Origin: Plasticicumulans lactativorans
GTDB lineage: Bacteria; Pseudomonadota; Gammaproteobacteria; Competibacterales; Competibacteraceae
NCBI RefSeq assembly: GCF_004341245.1
Contig: NZ_SLWY01000012.1
Span: forward strand, 1 to 64,000
Direction of reading: 5' to 3'
Length of the DNA: 64,000 nucleotides
The translations under genes and the position numbers were made by a program. Below are positions 47,589 through 57,650 of this stretch, piece by piece (the stretch's first letter is position 1; every line of letters starts with the position of its first letter). The notes beneath the pieces are model-generated. The model was not told where the DNA came from. It did no database searches and worked only from the letters and a program-made list of their open reading frames with translations.

Positions 47589-49169
47589 TCACTCCCACTC
47601 GATTGTCGCCGGCGGCTTGCCGGAGACGTCGTAGACGACCCGCGAGATGCCGTCGATCTCGTTGATGATGCGTCGTGAGACGAGGTCGAGGAATTCGTAG
47701 GGCAGGTGCGCCCAGCGGGCGGTCATGAAGTCGACGGTCTCGACCGCGCGCAGCGCGATCACCCAGTCGTAGCGGCGGCCGTCGCCCATCACGCCGACCG
47801 ACTTCACCGGCAGGAACACCGCGAAGGCCTGCGAGACCTGGTCGTAGAGCTCGTGGCGGCGCAGCTCCTCGATGAAGATGTGGTCGGCGCGGCGCAGCGG
47901 TTCGGCGAACTCGGGGCGCACCTCGCCGAGGATGCGCACGCCCAGCCCCGGCCCCGGGAAGGGGTGGCGGTAGACCATCTCCGAGGGCAGGCCGAGTTCG
48001 ACGCCGAGCCTGCGGACCTCGTCCTTGAACAGCTCGCGCAGCGGCTCCAGCAGGCGCAGGCGCATGTGCGCGGGCAGCCCGCCGACGTTGTGGTGCGACT
48101 TGATCACGTGGGCCTTGCCGGTCCTGGCGCCGGCCGACTCGATCACGTCGGGGTAGATCGTGCCCTGGGCGAGCCAGCGGGCGCTGCCGAGCTTGCCCGC
48201 CTCCTCCTCGAAGATCTCGACGAACAGCGCGCCGATGATCTTGCGCTTGGCCTCGGGGTCGATGACGCCGGCCAGCGCGGCGAGGAAGCGCTCGCCGGCG
48301 TCGACGCGGACCACGCGCACGCCCATGTGGGTGGCGAAGGTGGCCATTACCTGGTCGCCCTCGTGCAGGCGCAGCAGGCCGGTGTCGACGAACACGCAGA
48401 TCAACTGGTCGCCGATCGCGCGGTGCAGCAGCGCGGCGACCACCGAGGAGTCGACGCCACCGGACAGGCCGAGGATGACCTCGTCGTCGCCGACCTCGTC
48501 GCGGATCGCGCTGATGCCGTCCTCGATGATGTTGCCGGTGGTCCACAGCGTCTCGCAGCCGCAGATGCCGATGACGAAGCGCTCGAGGATGCGCCCGCCC
48601 TGGCGCGTGTGGGTGACCTCGGGGTGGAACTGCACCGCGTAGAAGCCGCGCTCCTCGTCGGCCATGCCGGCGTAGGGTGCGCTCGGCGTGCTGGCGATGC
48701 AGATGAAGCCCGGCGGCAGCGCGGTGACGCGGTCGCCGTGGCTCATCCACACGTCGAGCAGGCCGAAGCCCTCGGCCGTGGTGTGGTCCTCGATGTCCTT
48801 CAGCAGCCTGGAGTGGCCGCGGGCGCGCACCTGGGCGTAGCCGAACTCGCGGTGATCGGCGCTCTCGACCCGCCCGCCGAGCTGTGCCGCCATCGTCTGC
48901 ATGCCGTAGCAGATGCCGAGCACCGGCACGCCGAGCTCGAACACCACCTGCGGCGCACGCGGGCCGTCGACCGCGGTGACCGACTCCGGCCCGCCGGAGA
49001 GGATGATCCCGGTCGGCAGGAACTCGCGGACGTCGTCATCGTCGATGTCCCACGGGTGGATCTCGCAGTAGACGCCGATCTCGCGCACGCGGCGGGCGAT
49101 CAGCTGGGTGTACTGCGCGCCGAAGTCGAGGATCAGGATGCGGCTGGAATGGATGTCGCGGGTGGTCAT
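47589..49169 (-). CDS. guaA: GMP synthase (glutamine-hydrolysing)
   Basis: This 526-residue enzyme aminates XMP to GMP. The N-terminal class I amidotransferase shows [15 protein letters not shown] (nucleophile Cys) and QFHPEVTHT. The ATP pyrophosphatase domain has the PP-loop [16 protein letters not shown]. The dimerisation domain ends with [10 protein letters not shown]. It lies 10 bases after guaB in an operon, and its 3' end carries the island boundary. Confidence 0.96.
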   Translation of the reverse strand: MTTRDIHSSRILILDFGAQYTQLIARRVREIGVYCEIHPWDIDDDDVREFLPTGIILSGGPESVTAVDGPRAPQVVFELGVPVLGICYGMQTMAAQLGGRVESADHREFGYAQVRARGHSRLLKDIEDHTTAEGFGLLDVWMSHGDRVTALPPGFICIASTPSAPYAGMADEERGFYAVQFHPEVTHTRQGGRILERFVIGICGCETLWTTGNIIEDGISAIRDEVGDDEVILGLSGGVDSSVVAALLHRAIGDQLICVFVDTGLLRLHEGDQVMATFATHMGVRVVRVDAGERFLAALAGVIDPEAKRKIIGALFVEIFEEEAGKLGSARWLAQGTIYPDVIESAGARTGKAHVIKSHHNVGGLPAHMRLRLLEPLRELFKDEVRRLGVELGLPSEMVYRHPFPGPGLGVRILGEVRPEFAEPLRRADHIFIEELRRHELYDQVSQAFAVFLPVKSVGVMGDGRRYDWVIALRAVETVDFMTARWAHLPYEFLDLVSRRIINEIDGISRVVYDVSGKPPATIEWE

Positions 49170-49179
49170 GGGCCTGCCT

Positions 49180-50646
49180 TCAGTCCACACGGTAGTTCGG
49201 TGCTTCCTTGGTGATCTGCACGTCGTGGACGTGGCTCTCGCGGATGCCCGCGCCGGTGATGCGCACGAACTGCGGTTGCGTGCGCATGGCGTCGAGGGTG
49301 GCGCAGCCGACGTAGCCCATGCTCGAACGCAGCCCGCCCATCAGCTGGTGCACGATCGCCGCCATCGGCCCCTTGTACGGCACGCGCCCCTCGATGCCTT
49401 CGGGCACCAGTTTCTCGACGCTGCTCTCGTCCTGGAAGTAGCGGTCGCTCGACCCCTGCGCGCCGGCCATCGCGCTGAGCGAGCCCATGCCGCGGTAGGC
49501 CTTGTAGGAGCGCCCCTGGTAGAGCTCGACCTCGCCGGGCGCCTCGTCGGTGCCGGCGAGCAGGCCGCCGACCATCACCGCGTGCGCCCCGGCGACGATC
49601 GCCTTGGAGAGGTCGCCGGAGTAGCGGATGCCGCCGTCGGCGATCAGCGGGACGTCGGTGCCGGCGAGCGCCGCGGCGACGTTGGCGACGGCGGTGATCT
49701 GCGGCACGCCGACGCCGGCGACGATGCGCGTGGTGCAGATCGAGCCCGGACCGATGCCGACCTTGACCGCGTCGGCACCGGCCTCGACCAGTGCGATCGC
49801 GGCGGCGGCCGTGGCGATGTTGCCGCCGATCACCTGCACCTGCGGGAAGTGCGACTTGACCCAGCGCACGCGGTCGAGCACGCCCTGCGAGTGGCCGTGC
49901 GCGGTGTCGACGACGACCACGTCGACGCCGGCCCCGACCAGGGCCTCGACGCGCTCCTCGGTACCGGCGCCGGTGCCGACCGCGGCGCCGACGCGCAGGC
50001 GCCCGTGCTCGTCCTTGCAGGCGTTGGGGTAGTCGCTCGACTTCTGGATGTCCTTCACGGTGATCATGCCGCGCAGCTGGAAGCGGTCGTTGACCACCAG
50101 CACCTTCTCGATGCGGTGGCGGTGCAGCAGCGCGACGACTTCCTCGCGGCTGGCGCCCTCGCGCACCGTCACCAGGCGCTCCTTCGGCGTCATGATCTGC
50201 GACACCGGGGCGTCGAAGTTGGTCTCGAAGCGCAGGTCGCGGCTGGTGACGATGCCCACCAGGGCCTCGCCGTCGACCACCGGCACGCCCGAGATGCCGT
50301 TGCCGCGGGTGAGCTTGAGCACCTCGCGGATGCTCAGCGCCGGCGGTACGGTGATCGGGTCGTTGATCACGCCGCTCTCGAACTTCTTGACGCGGCGCAC
50401 CTGCGCGGCCTGCTGCTCGGCCGTCATGTTCTTGTGGATGATGCCGATGCCACCTTCCTGCGCCATCGCGATGGCGAGCCGGCCCTCGGTGACGGTGTCC
50501 ATCGCGGCTGACACCAGGGGCAGGTTCAGCGCGATGCCGCGGGTGAGCCGGGTTCGGAGTTCGACATCCTTGGGGAGTACGACGGAATGCGCGGGCAGCA
50601 GCAGAACGTCGTCGAAAGTGAGCGCTTCTTGCACGATACGCAGCAT
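49180..50646 (-). CDS. guaB: Inosine-5'-monophosphate dehydrogenase
   Basis: This 488-residue enzyme oxidises IMP to XMP with NAD, the first committed guanine step. A TIM barrel ([11 protein letters not shown] at the start, catalytic loop [17 protein letters not shown] with the active Cys) is interrupted by two CBS regulatory domains (about residues 95-205). The C-terminal flap contains [13 protein letters not shown]. It is the first gene of the guaBA operon. Confidence 0.96.
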   Translation of the reverse strand: MLRIVQEALTFDDVLLLPAHSVVLPKDVELRTRLTRGIALNLPLVSAAMDTVTEGRLAIAMAQEGGIGIIHKNMTAEQQAAQVRRVKKFESGVINDPITVPPALSIREVLKLTRGNGISGVPVVDGEALVGIVTSRDLRFETNFDAPVSQIMTPKERLVTVREGASREEVVALLHRHRIEKVLVVNDRFQLRGMITVKDIQKSSDYPNACKDEHGRLRVGAAVGTGAGTEERVEALVGAGVDVVVVDTAHGHSQGVLDRVRWVKSHFPQVQVIGGNIATAAAAIALVEAGADAVKVGIGPGSICTTRIVAGVGVPQITAVANVAAALAGTDVPLIADGGIRYSGDLSKAIVAGAHAVMVGGLLAGTDEAPGEVELYQGRSYKAYRGMGSLSAMAGAQGSSDRYFQDESSVEKLVPEGIEGRVPYKGPMAAIVHQLMGGLRSSMGYVGCATLDAMRTQPQFVRITGAGIRESHVHDVQITKEAPNYRVD

Positions 50647-50681
50647 GGAGAGGGCCCCCGGGCCGGCAAAAGAAGCACTTA

Positions 50682-50687
50682 AGTATA
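50682..50687 (-). promoter_or_regulatory. Putative -10 box of guaBA
   Basis: TATACT on the minus strand lies about 36 bases before the guaB start codon. The hexamer 17 bases upstream (TTTCGC) is a weak -35 box, so another element may assist. Confidence 0.45.
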
Positions 50688-50750
50688 CGAATTGACGCCC
50701 TGCAGCGAAAGCGCTTAGCTACCGGCCCTTCCGCCGTCCGCCGCCCGCCA

Positions 50751-52106
50751 ATGTCGACCGTCACCGCGCCCGAACGCGACATCTACAGCGTCACGCGCCT
50801 CAACCGCAGCGTGCGCAGCGTCCTCGAAAGCGAATTCACGCTGCTCTGGGTGGAAGGCGAGGTTTCCAACCTGTCGCGGCCCGCCTCCGGGCACCTGTAC
50901 TTCTCGCTGAAGGATGCCGACGCCCAGGTGCGCTGCGCGATGTTCCGCACCCGCGTGCAGCTGCTGCGCGAGCCCCTCGCGAACGGCCAGAAGGTGGTGG
51001 CGCGCGCGCGCGTGACGCTCTACGAGCCGCGCGGCGACTTCCAGTTGGTGGTCGAGCACGTCGAGGCCGCCGGTGCCGGCGACCTGCGCCGGCGCTTCGA
51101 CGAACTGCGCCTGCGCCTCGCCGCCGAGGGCCTGTTCGACGCCGCCGCCAAGCGCCCGCTGCCGCGCTTTCCGCGGCGCATCGGCGTGATCACCTCGGCC
51201 TCGGGTGCCGCGCTGCACGACGTGCTGACCGCGCTCGGGCGCCGCCACCCCGGCCTGCCGGTCTGCGTCTACCCGACGCCGGTGCAGGGCGAGGGGGCGG
51301 CGGCGCGCATCGCCGCGGCGCTGGCGACGGCTTCGCGCCGGCGCGACTGCGACGTGCTGCTGCTGGTGCGCGGCGGCGGCTCGCTCGAAGACCTCTGGGC
51401 CTTCAACGAAGAGATCGTCGCCCGCGCCATCCGCGCCTGCGCGCTCCCGGTGGTGAGCGGCGTCGGCCACGAGACCGACGTCACCATCGCCGACTTCGCC
51501 GCCGACCTGCGCGCGGCCACGCCGACGGCGGCGGCTGAACTCGCGAGCCCCGCCGCCGCCGAGTGGCGCGCGCGGGTGAGCGGCCTGCGCGAGCGCCTCG
51601 CCCGCGCCGTGCAGCGCCGCCTCGCCCTGCTGCGGCGGCAGTTCGACAGCCTCGGCGCACGGCTCGACCGCCAGGCACCGACGCGGCGCCTGCAGGCCCG
51701 CGCGCAGCGGCTCGACGAGCTCGAAAGCCGCCTGCGCCGCGCCCTGCGGCGCTGCCTGGAGCGCCGCCACGCCCGCCTCGCGCTGCTGCGCCAGCGCCTC
51801 GCCGCGCAGTCGCCGGGCGCGCGGCTGCACGCCATCCGCCAGCGCCTCGCACGCGCCGAAGCCGGCCTGGGTGCCACGCTGCGGCGCGTGCTGGAGCGGC
51901 GGCGCCAGCGGCTCCTGACGGCCGAGCGCGCGCTGCAGGCGCTGAGCCCGCTGGCCACCCTCGGCCGCGGCTACGCGATCGTGCGCGATCCCGCCAGCGG
52001 GCGCGTGCTGCGCCGGGCGGGCGACACCGCCCCCGACGCACGGCTCGAAGCCCTGCTCGGCCACGGCAGCCTGCAGGTGCGGGTGTCATCGGTACACGAG
52101 GACTGA
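50751..52106 (+). CDS. xseA: Exodeoxyribonuclease VII large subunit
   Basis: This 451-residue nuclease subunit has an OB-fold N-terminus (WVEGEVSNLSRPASGHLYFSLKD) and the catalytic region IGVITSASGAALHDVL, LLVRGGGSLEDLWAFNEE and SGVGHETDVTIADFAAD. A long arginine-rich coiled coil and a C-terminal Gly-rich strand (LATLGRGYAIVRD) follow. It degrades single-stranded DNA to oligonucleotides with XseB, whose gene is not here. It is divergent from guaB. Confidence 0.95.
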   Translation: MSTVTAPERDIYSVTRLNRSVRSVLESEFTLLWVEGEVSNLSRPASGHLYFSLKDADAQVRCAMFRTRVQLLREPLANGQKVVARARVTLYEPRGDFQLVVEHVEAAGAGDLRRRFDELRLRLAAEGLFDAAAKRPLPRFPRRIGVITSASGAALHDVLTALGRRHPGLPVCVYPTPVQGEGAAARIAAALATASRRRDCDVLLLVRGGGSLEDLWAFNEEIVARAIRACALPVVSGVGHETDVTIADFAADLRAATPTAAAELASPAAAEWRARVSGLRERLARAVQRRLALLRRQFDSLGARLDRQAPTRRLQARAQRLDELESRLRRALRRCLERRHARLALLRQRLAAQSPGARLHAIRQRLARAEAGLGATLRRVLERRRQRLLTAERALQALSPLATLGRGYAIVRDPASGRVLRRAGDTAPDARLEALLGHGSLQVRVSSVHED

Positions 52107-52142
52107 GCCCCGGCCGCCGGCCGCTGTGCCGGGCCGGTGAGT

Positions 52143-52751
52143 TCAGGCGCCGCAGCGCACCGTGCGGGCGCTGCGCGGGATGGGCTTGAGCACCACGGGC
52201 GGCGCCTCGGCCGCCTCTGCGGACGGCGATGCCAGCGCGCCGAGCAGGCGGGCCAGGCTCGCGGCGATGCGGCTCTCGATGCCGGGGTCGAGCACCAGCA
52301 GGCCGTCGTCGCGCACCCGCAGGTGCTTGTCGCCCACGTAGAGGCTGCTTAGCACCGTCCGCACGCCGGCAGCGTCGAGCACCGGCTTCAGCGCGTAGTG
52401 CAGCGTGAGTTGGTGCGCGGGATTGCCGCCGACGGCGAGCGGCAGCACCACCTTGTCGTGCAGGGTGTCGTCGGGGAGCAGGTCGATCAGGGCCTTGAGC
52501 GCGCCCGAATAGGCCGCCTTGTACACCGGGGTGGCGACGATCACGCCACGCGCCGCCGCCACCGTGGCCACGGCCGCGGCGATGGCGCCGGCCTCGGCAC
52601 GGCCGCGCAGCAGGTCTTCCGCCGGCAGATCGCTCACCGCGAGCGACTGCACCGCATGGCCGTTGTAGCCCAGCCACTCACCGACGTAGGCGAGGAGATT
52701 GCCGGCGGGTGTCCCCGGAACCGGGCTCCCGCACAAGGTCACGATGGTCAT
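52143..52751 (-). CDS. SsuE-like NADPH-dependent FMN reductase
   Basis: This 202-residue flavodoxin-like reductase has LCGSPVPGTPAGNLL at the phosphate loop and ATPVYKAAYSGALKALIDLLP at the flavin site. The latter matches SsuE, the FMN reductase that supplies FMNH2 to alkanesulfonate monooxygenase. No sulfonate genes are nearby, so the partner enzyme is unknown. Convergent with xseA. Confidence 0.82.
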   Translation of the reverse strand: MTIVTLCGSPVPGTPAGNLLAYVGEWLGYNGHAVQSLAVSDLPAEDLLRGRAEAGAIAAAVATVAAARGVIVATPVYKAAYSGALKALIDLLPDDTLHDKVVLPLAVGGNPAHQLTLHYALKPVLDAAGVRTVLSSLYVGDKHLRVRDDGLLVLDPGIESRIAASLARLLGALASPSAEAAEAPPVVLKPIPRSARTVRCGA

Positions 52752-53379
52752 GGCAAGGTCCCGCAGTCTGTTCCCTGACAGCACGCTGTCGATGCCCGGA
52801 CTCTACAAGGTCGATAAAATTCAATTAAATAATATAAGAAATATGTTTTATTCCATTTAGGACATATGCCGCGCCGATGGATACCGGCTCCACACGGCAC
52901 TCATCGGCCGCGCCCGGTCGCCCGCCCTGCACGCGAACGCGGCAAACCGCACCCCTCCCCCACACCCGCCGCCACGGCGACCGGACCGCCGGCACCGACG
53001 CCCTGCGTCGACGTCCCCGCACGGTCGCGCCGCGTGCAGCAGCTGCGCCACTCGCCTACACCTTGAGTCGATACCGTCCCGCACCGGGCCGCCGGCTGCC
53101 GCGCCGCCGGAGCGGCGTGGCACTTCAGCTTTCGTGGAGCATGCCTGCCGAACGATTACAAAGCAGACGTGTCACATTGAACAGATCCTGGCAGCTTTCG
53201 ACGCATCGCACAAAAACACATGAAATAATTGAATTTTTTATCAAAAAACCCGCCTTCCAGCGCAGCCACAACGCGCCATGGCGGACCACTGCGAGCACGT
53301 TGTGATACGTAAAATTCATGTTGCGTGAATTGATATGTGTCATTTAAACTGTGTTCATCATGTGAGGAGGAGAAGCACC
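52752..53379. promoter_or_regulatory. 628-bp intergenic region between the FMN reductase gene and the paa operon
   Basis: No gene is visible in these 628 bases. Two AT-rich segments stand out: 52810-52860 beside the reductase start and 53215-53365 before paaA. The latter includes an A/T run (53226-53250) and paired AATTCA/TGAATT motifs near 53311-53331, plausible sites for the paa repressor. No promoter hexamers are convincing. A GAGGAGG ribosome binding site (53364-53370) precedes paaA. Confidence 0.5.
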
Positions 53380-54375
53380 ATGTACGCACAGATGGTCGAT
53401 ACCGGAGCGAACAAGGTCCGTGGGCTCGAAGAAATGAGCGCACAGGAACGCGCCTTCCAGGAGCGCATCGACGCCGGCATCAAGATCGAACCGAAGGACT
53501 GGATGCCCGAGGCCTACCGCAAGACGCTGATCCGCCAGATCTCGCAGCACGCGCATTCGGAAATCGTCGGCATGCTGCCCGAGGGCAACTGGATCAGCCG
53601 CGCGCCGAGCCTGAAGCGCAAGGCGATCCTGCTCGCCAAGGTGCAGGACGAGGCCGGCCACGGCCTGTACCTGTACAGCGCGGCGGAAACGCTGGGCGTG
53701 TCGCGCGACCAGCTGGTCGACGAGCTGCACGCCGGCCGCGCCAAGTATTCGAGCATCTTCAACTACCCGACGCTGACCTGGGCCGACATCGGCACCATCG
53801 GCTGGCTGGTCGACGGCGCGGCGATCATGAACCAGATCCCGCTGTGCCGCTGCTCGTTCGGGCCGTACTCGCGGGCGATGATCCGCGTGTGCAAGGAGGA
53901 GAGCTTCCACCAGCGCCAGGGCTACGACCTGCTGATCTCGCTGTGCCGCGACGGCACCGCCGAGCAGAAGGCGATGGCGCAGGACGCGCTCAACCGCTGG
54001 TGGTGGCCGGCGCTGATGATGTTCGGGCCGTCCGACGCCGAATCGGTGCACAGCGCGCAGTCGCAGGCGTGGCGCATCAAGATCTTCAGCAACGACGAAC
54101 TGCGCCAGCGCTTCGTCGACCAGACCGTGCCGCAGGCCGAGTACCTGGGCCTGACCATCCCCGACCCCGACCTGAAGTGGAACGCCGAGCGCGGCCACTA
54201 CGACTTCGGCGCGATCGACTGGGACGAGTTCTACAACGTGCTCAAGGGCAACGGCCCCTGCAACCGCGAGCGCCTGCGCGCCCGCCGCCAGGCCTGGGAA
54301 GACGGGGCCTGGGTGCGTGACGCCGCCATCGCCCATGCCGAGAAGCGCGCCGCGCGTACCGCGCAGGCCGCCTGA
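53380..54375 (+). CDS. paaA: 1,2-phenylacetyl-CoA epoxidase catalytic subunit A
   Basis: This 331-residue ferritin-like di-iron subunit epoxidises the ring of phenylacetyl-CoA. Di-iron ligands are seen in [20 protein letters not shown] and [16 protein letters not shown]. Substrate-pocket segments such as [19 protein letters not shown] are conserved. The ATG follows a GAGGAGG site with ten bases of spacing. It is the first gene of paaABCDE. Confidence 0.96.
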   Translation: MYAQMVDTGANKVRGLEEMSAQERAFQERIDAGIKIEPKDWMPEAYRKTLIRQISQHAHSEIVGMLPEGNWISRAPSLKRKAILLAKVQDEAGHGLYLYSAAETLGVSRDQLVDELHAGRAKYSSIFNYPTLTWADIGTIGWLVDGAAIMNQIPLCRCSFGPYSRAMIRVCKEESFHQRQGYDLLISLCRDGTAEQKAMAQDALNRWWWPALMMFGPSDAESVHSAQSQAWRIKIFSNDELRQRFVDQTVPQAEYLGLTIPDPDLKWNAERGHYDFGAIDWDEFYNVLKGNGPCNRERLRARRQAWEDGAWVRDAAIAHAEKRAARTAQAA

Positions 54376-54398
54376 CCCATCACCGAGGAGAGACACCG

Positions 54399-54683
54399 AT
54401 GAAGAAAGAATGGCCGCTGTGGGAAGTGTTCATCCGCAGCCAGCACGGGCTGGCGCACAAGCACGTGGGCAGCACCCACGCGCCCGATGCGGAGATGGCG
54501 ATCAAGAACGCGCGTGACGTCTACACGCGGCGCAACGAGGGCGTGAGCATCTGGGTGGTGAAGTCCGCCGACGTCGTCGCCAGCTCGCCGGGCGACAAGG
54601 AAGCCCTGTTCGAACCCGCGCAGGACAAGATCTACCGCCACCCGACCTTCTTCCCGGTGCCGGAAGAAGTGAAGCACATGTGA
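54399..54683 (+). CDS. paaB: 1,2-phenylacetyl-CoA epoxidase subunit B
   Basis: This 94-residue small subunit needed for the PaaABCE complex opens MKKEWPLWEVFIRSQHGLAHKHVGS and ends YRHPTFFPVPEEVKHM. A GAGGAGAG site lies just upstream. Its stop overlaps the paaC start region. Confidence 0.95.
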   Translation: MKKEWPLWEVFIRSQHGLAHKHVGSTHAPDAEMAIKNARDVYTRRNEGVSIWVVKSADVVASSPGDKEALFEPAQDKIYRHPTFFPVPEEVKHM

Positions 54684-55450
54684 GGGCGCGCACCGTGAGC
54701 GAAGCCAAGATCGAATACCTGCTGCGGCTCGGCGATTCGGCGCTGATCCTCGGCCAGCGCGTCTCGGAATGGATCGGCCACGCCCCGATCATGGAAGAGG
54801 ACGTCGCCCTCGCCAACGTCGCCCTCGACCTCATCGGCCAGGCGCGGCTGTGGTTCGGCTACGCCGGCGAGCTCGAAGGCCGCGGCCGCGACGAGGATGC
54901 GCTCGCCTTCCTGCGCGAGGCCCACGAGTACCGCAACGTGCTGCTGGTGGAGCAGCCCAACGGCAACTTCGCCGACACGCTGGTGCGCCAGTTCCTGTTC
55001 GACGCCTGGCACCACGCCCTGCTCGAAGGCCTGAGCCAGTCCCACGACCCGCGCATCGCCGAGATCGCGGTGAAGGCGCTGAAGGAAGTCACCTACCACC
55101 TCGAACGCTCCAGCGACTGGGTGGTGCGGCTCGGCGACGGCACCGAGGAGAGCCACCGCAAGGCGCAGGCCGCGCTCGACGAGCTGTGGACCTACACCGG
55201 CGAGCTGTTCGCCGCCGACGCGATCGACGCGGAACTCGTCGCGCAGGGCGTGGCGGTCGATCCGGCGAGCCTGCGCGAGGCGTGGCTGCACACCGTGCAG
55301 GCGGTGTGCGAGGCGGCGACGCTGACCGCGCCGCCCGCCGACGCCTGGATGCAGTCGGGCGGCAAGCAGGGCCGGCACACCGAGCACCTGGGCTACATCC
55401 TCGCCGAGATGCAGTCGCTGCCGCGCGCGCATCCGGGCGCCCGCTGGTAG
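54680..55450 (+). CDS. paaC: 1,2-phenylacetyl-CoA epoxidase structural subunit C
   Basis: This 256-residue subunit has the ferritin fold without a complete di-iron site and stabilises PaaA. Typical segments are LRLGDSALILGQRVSEWIGHAPIMEEDVALANVALDLIGQA and HRKAQAALDELWTYTGELF. Translation may start at GTG 54680, overlapping the paaB stop, or at GTG 54695. Confidence 0.94.
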   Translation: MRARTVSEAKIEYLLRLGDSALILGQRVSEWIGHAPIMEEDVALANVALDLIGQARLWFGYAGELEGRGRDEDALAFLREAHEYRNVLLVEQPNGNFADTLVRQFLFDAWHHALLEGLSQSHDPRIAEIAVKALKEVTYHLERSSDWVVRLGDGTEESHRKAQAALDELWTYTGELFAADAIDAELVAQGVAVDPASLREAWLHTVQAVCEAATLTAPPADAWMQSGGKQGRHTEHLGYILAEMQSLPRAHPGARW

Positions 55451-55459
55451 GCCGCCGCG

Positions 55460-55993
55460 ATGAACGCCCGCCCGACCACACGCCCCGAGCGCGACACGGT
55501 ACTGGCCTGGCTCGCCGAGGTCGCCGACCCGGAGATACCGGTGATCTCGGTGCTCGACCTCGGCATCGTCCGCGACGTGCGCTGGGATGCCGACACGCTG
55601 GTCGTCACCGTCACGCCGACCTACTCCGGCTGCCCGGCGACCGAGGTGATCAGCGCCGACATCACCCACGCCCTCGAACAGCGCGGGGTGGCGCAGGTGC
55701 GCGTCGAGACGCAGCTGTCGCCGGCCTGGACCACCGACTGGCTCACCGACAGCGGCCGCGACAAGCTGCGCCGCTACGGCATCGCCCCGCCGGTCGGCCG
55801 GGCGGGCGGGCACGAGGTGGCGATCCCGGTGTCGGCGATCGGCCGGCGCCCGGCACCGGTGCGCGGCGTGGAGTGCCCGCACTGCGGCTCGCTCAACACC
55901 CGCGAGACCAGCCGCTTCGGGTCGACCCCGTGCAAGGCCCTGTGGCGCTGCGACGATTGCCTCGAACCATTCGACTATTTCAAGTGCCACTGA
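55460..55993 (+). CDS. paaD: Phenylacetate epoxidase assembly protein PaaD
   Basis: This 177-residue protein has an N-terminal MIP18/DUF59 domain (VADPEIPVISVLDLGIVRDV, PTYSGCPATEVI) and a C-terminal four-Cys metal site (VECPHCGS, then LWRCDDCLEPFDYFKCH). PaaD is needed for activity, probably for Fe-S assembly of PaaE, and is not a stable subunit. Lies nine bases after paaC. Confidence 0.94.
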   Translation: MNARPTTRPERDTVLAWLAEVADPEIPVISVLDLGIVRDVRWDADTLVVTVTPTYSGCPATEVISADITHALEQRGVAQVRVETQLSPAWTTDWLTDSGRDKLRRYGIAPPVGRAGGHEVAIPVSAIGRRPAPVRGVECPHCGSLNTRETSRFGSTPCKALWRCDDCLEPFDYFKCH

Positions 55994-56077
55994 CGACGAC
56001 GGGCAGGCCGCCAGCGCCGTGAGCCCGCAGCCGCCGCCCGCCGCCGGGCACGCGGCCCGAACGAGGAGTTAGCGAGG

Positions 56078-57154
56078 ATGAACAAGTTCCACAGCCTGCC
56101 GGTCGCGACGGTCAAGCGCGAGACGCGCGACGCCATCGCCGTGACGTTCGCGGTGCCCGACGACCTGCGCGAGAAGTTCCACTACACCCAGGGCCAGCAC
56201 CTGACGCTGCGCACGACGGTCGACGGCGAGGAGATCCGCCGCTCCTACTCGATCTGCTCGGCGGTGCAGGACGACACGCTGCGCATCGCGATCAAGCGCA
56301 TCCCCGGCGGGCGCTTCTCGAACTGGGCCGCCGAGCACATCGTGCCGGGCGCACGGCTCGAGGTGATGCCGCCGAGCGGGCACTTCCAGCTGCCGCTGTC
56401 GCCGGAGCACGCGTACCACTACGTCGCCTTCGCCGCCGGCAGCGGCATCACGCCGATCCTGTCGATCATCAAGACCACGCTGATCGCCGAGCCGCAGAGC
56501 CGCTTCACGCTGTTCTACGGCAACCGCGCATCGTCCTCGGTGATCTTCAAGGAGGAGCTCGAAGACCTGAAGGACGTCTACCTCGACCGCTTCAACCTGG
56601 TGTTCATCCTCAGCCGCGAGCAGCAGGACATCGACCTGTTCAACGGCCGCATCGACCGCGTCAAGACCGAGGAGCTGCTGCGCCACTGGGTCGATCCGGC
56701 CGACATCGACGGCGCCTTCATCTGCGGCCCGCACGCGATGATGGACGGCGTCTACTCGGCGCTGGCCGATGCCGGCGTGCCCAGGGAGCGCATCAAGCGC
56801 GAACTCTTCGCCACCAGCATCCCGGCGGTCACCCCGCAGCCGCACGCACACAAGGTGGTCGGCCTGCAGGAATGCGAGGTCACGGTGATCCAGGACGGCC
56901 GCGTGCGCAGCTTCGCGCTCGAAAAGAACAAGGAGACGCTCCTCGACGCCGCGCTCGCCCAGGGCGTCGAACTGCCGTTCTCGTGCAAGGGCGGCGTGTG
57001 CTCGACCTGCCGCTGCAAGCTCGTCGAAGGCGAGGTCGACATGGACGCCAACTTCGCGCTGGAGGACTACGAGGTCGCGCGCGGCTTCATCCTCACCTGC
57101 CAGAGCTTCCCGGTCACCGACAAGCTGGTGATCGACTTCGACCAGGAAACCTGA
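56078..57154 (+). CDS. paaE: Phenylacetyl-CoA epoxidase reductase PaaE
   Basis: This 358-residue electron-transfer subunit has an FAD domain (IRRSYSICSAV), an NAD(P) domain (FAAGSGITPILSIIKTTL, AFICGPHAMMDGV) and a plant-type [2Fe-2S] ferredoxin C-terminus with cysteines in CKGGVCSTCRCKL and FILTCQSF. It passes electrons from NADPH to PaaA. Last gene of the operon; other paa genes are outside the window. Confidence 0.95.
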   Translation: MNKFHSLPVATVKRETRDAIAVTFAVPDDLREKFHYTQGQHLTLRTTVDGEEIRRSYSICSAVQDDTLRIAIKRIPGGRFSNWAAEHIVPGARLEVMPPSGHFQLPLSPEHAYHYVAFAAGSGITPILSIIKTTLIAEPQSRFTLFYGNRASSSVIFKEELEDLKDVYLDRFNLVFILSREQQDIDLFNGRIDRVKTEELLRHWVDPADIDGAFICGPHAMMDGVYSALADAGVPRERIKRELFATSIPAVTPQPHAHKVVGLQECEVTVIQDGRVRSFALEKNKETLLDAALAQGVELPFSCKGGVCSTCRCKLVEGEVDMDANFALEDYEVARGFILTCQSFPVTDKLVIDFDQET

Positions 57155-57167
57155 TCCGTCCCCGGCC

Positions 57168-57190
57168 GGCGCGCCCCCCGCGGGCGCGCC
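57168..57190 (+). terminator. Hairpin after the paa operon
   Basis: GGCGCGCCC (57168-57176) and GGGCGCGCC (57182-57190) form a perfect 9-bp stem with a five-base loop 14 bases after paaE. There is no T-tract, so termination efficiency is uncertain. Confidence 0.5.
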
Positions 57191-57304
57191 CCTCCCCGCC
57201 CCCGGCGGCGTATCTCCCGCTTCCGCGTCCGCAACCCACGCGGCGCCTGCGACGCCAGCGCCTAGACTTCGTGCGTGCCGACCGAACTCGACGGAGAGGA
57301 CGCC

Positions 57305-57538
57305 ATGACCGAAGACGATCTCGAGCTGATCGCCCGCACGCTCAACGATTTCGAAGCGCTGATCGACAAGCTCCCGACCCCCGCCCTGCGTTCGCAGGCG
57401 ATTGCCGTCGTGCTCGTCGGCGGCATCACCCTGCTGCGCGACATCGAGGGCGACGCGTTCACGCATGGCTGGCTGCAGACCGCCCTGCAGGACCTCGAAG
57501 GCAAGCTGACCGCCAGGCCGGGAGTGACGCGGCACTGA
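57305..57538 (+). CDS. Small conserved-looking protein of unknown function
   Basis: This 77-residue protein, MTEDDLELIARTLNDFEALI onward, is predicted to be largely helical. It has one hydrophobic helix (AIAVVLVGGITLLRDI) that is weak for a membrane span. A GGAGAGG site precedes the ATG. No family was recognised. It lies between the paa operon and the convergent caspase-like gene. Confidence 0.5.
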   Translation: MTEDDLELIARTLNDFEALIDKLPTPALRSQAIAVVLVGGITLLRDIEGDAFTHGWLQTALQDLEGKLTARPGVTRH

Positions 57539-57650
57539 ACGCGACGCGCGGGTCCGCCGCCGGAGATCGCGCCGCCAGCGCACGGGCCGGGCTGCGCGCG
57601 CCCATGCGCGGTGCAGGAGGCCGGGCCGCCGGATGGTCCGCGGCGCCTGC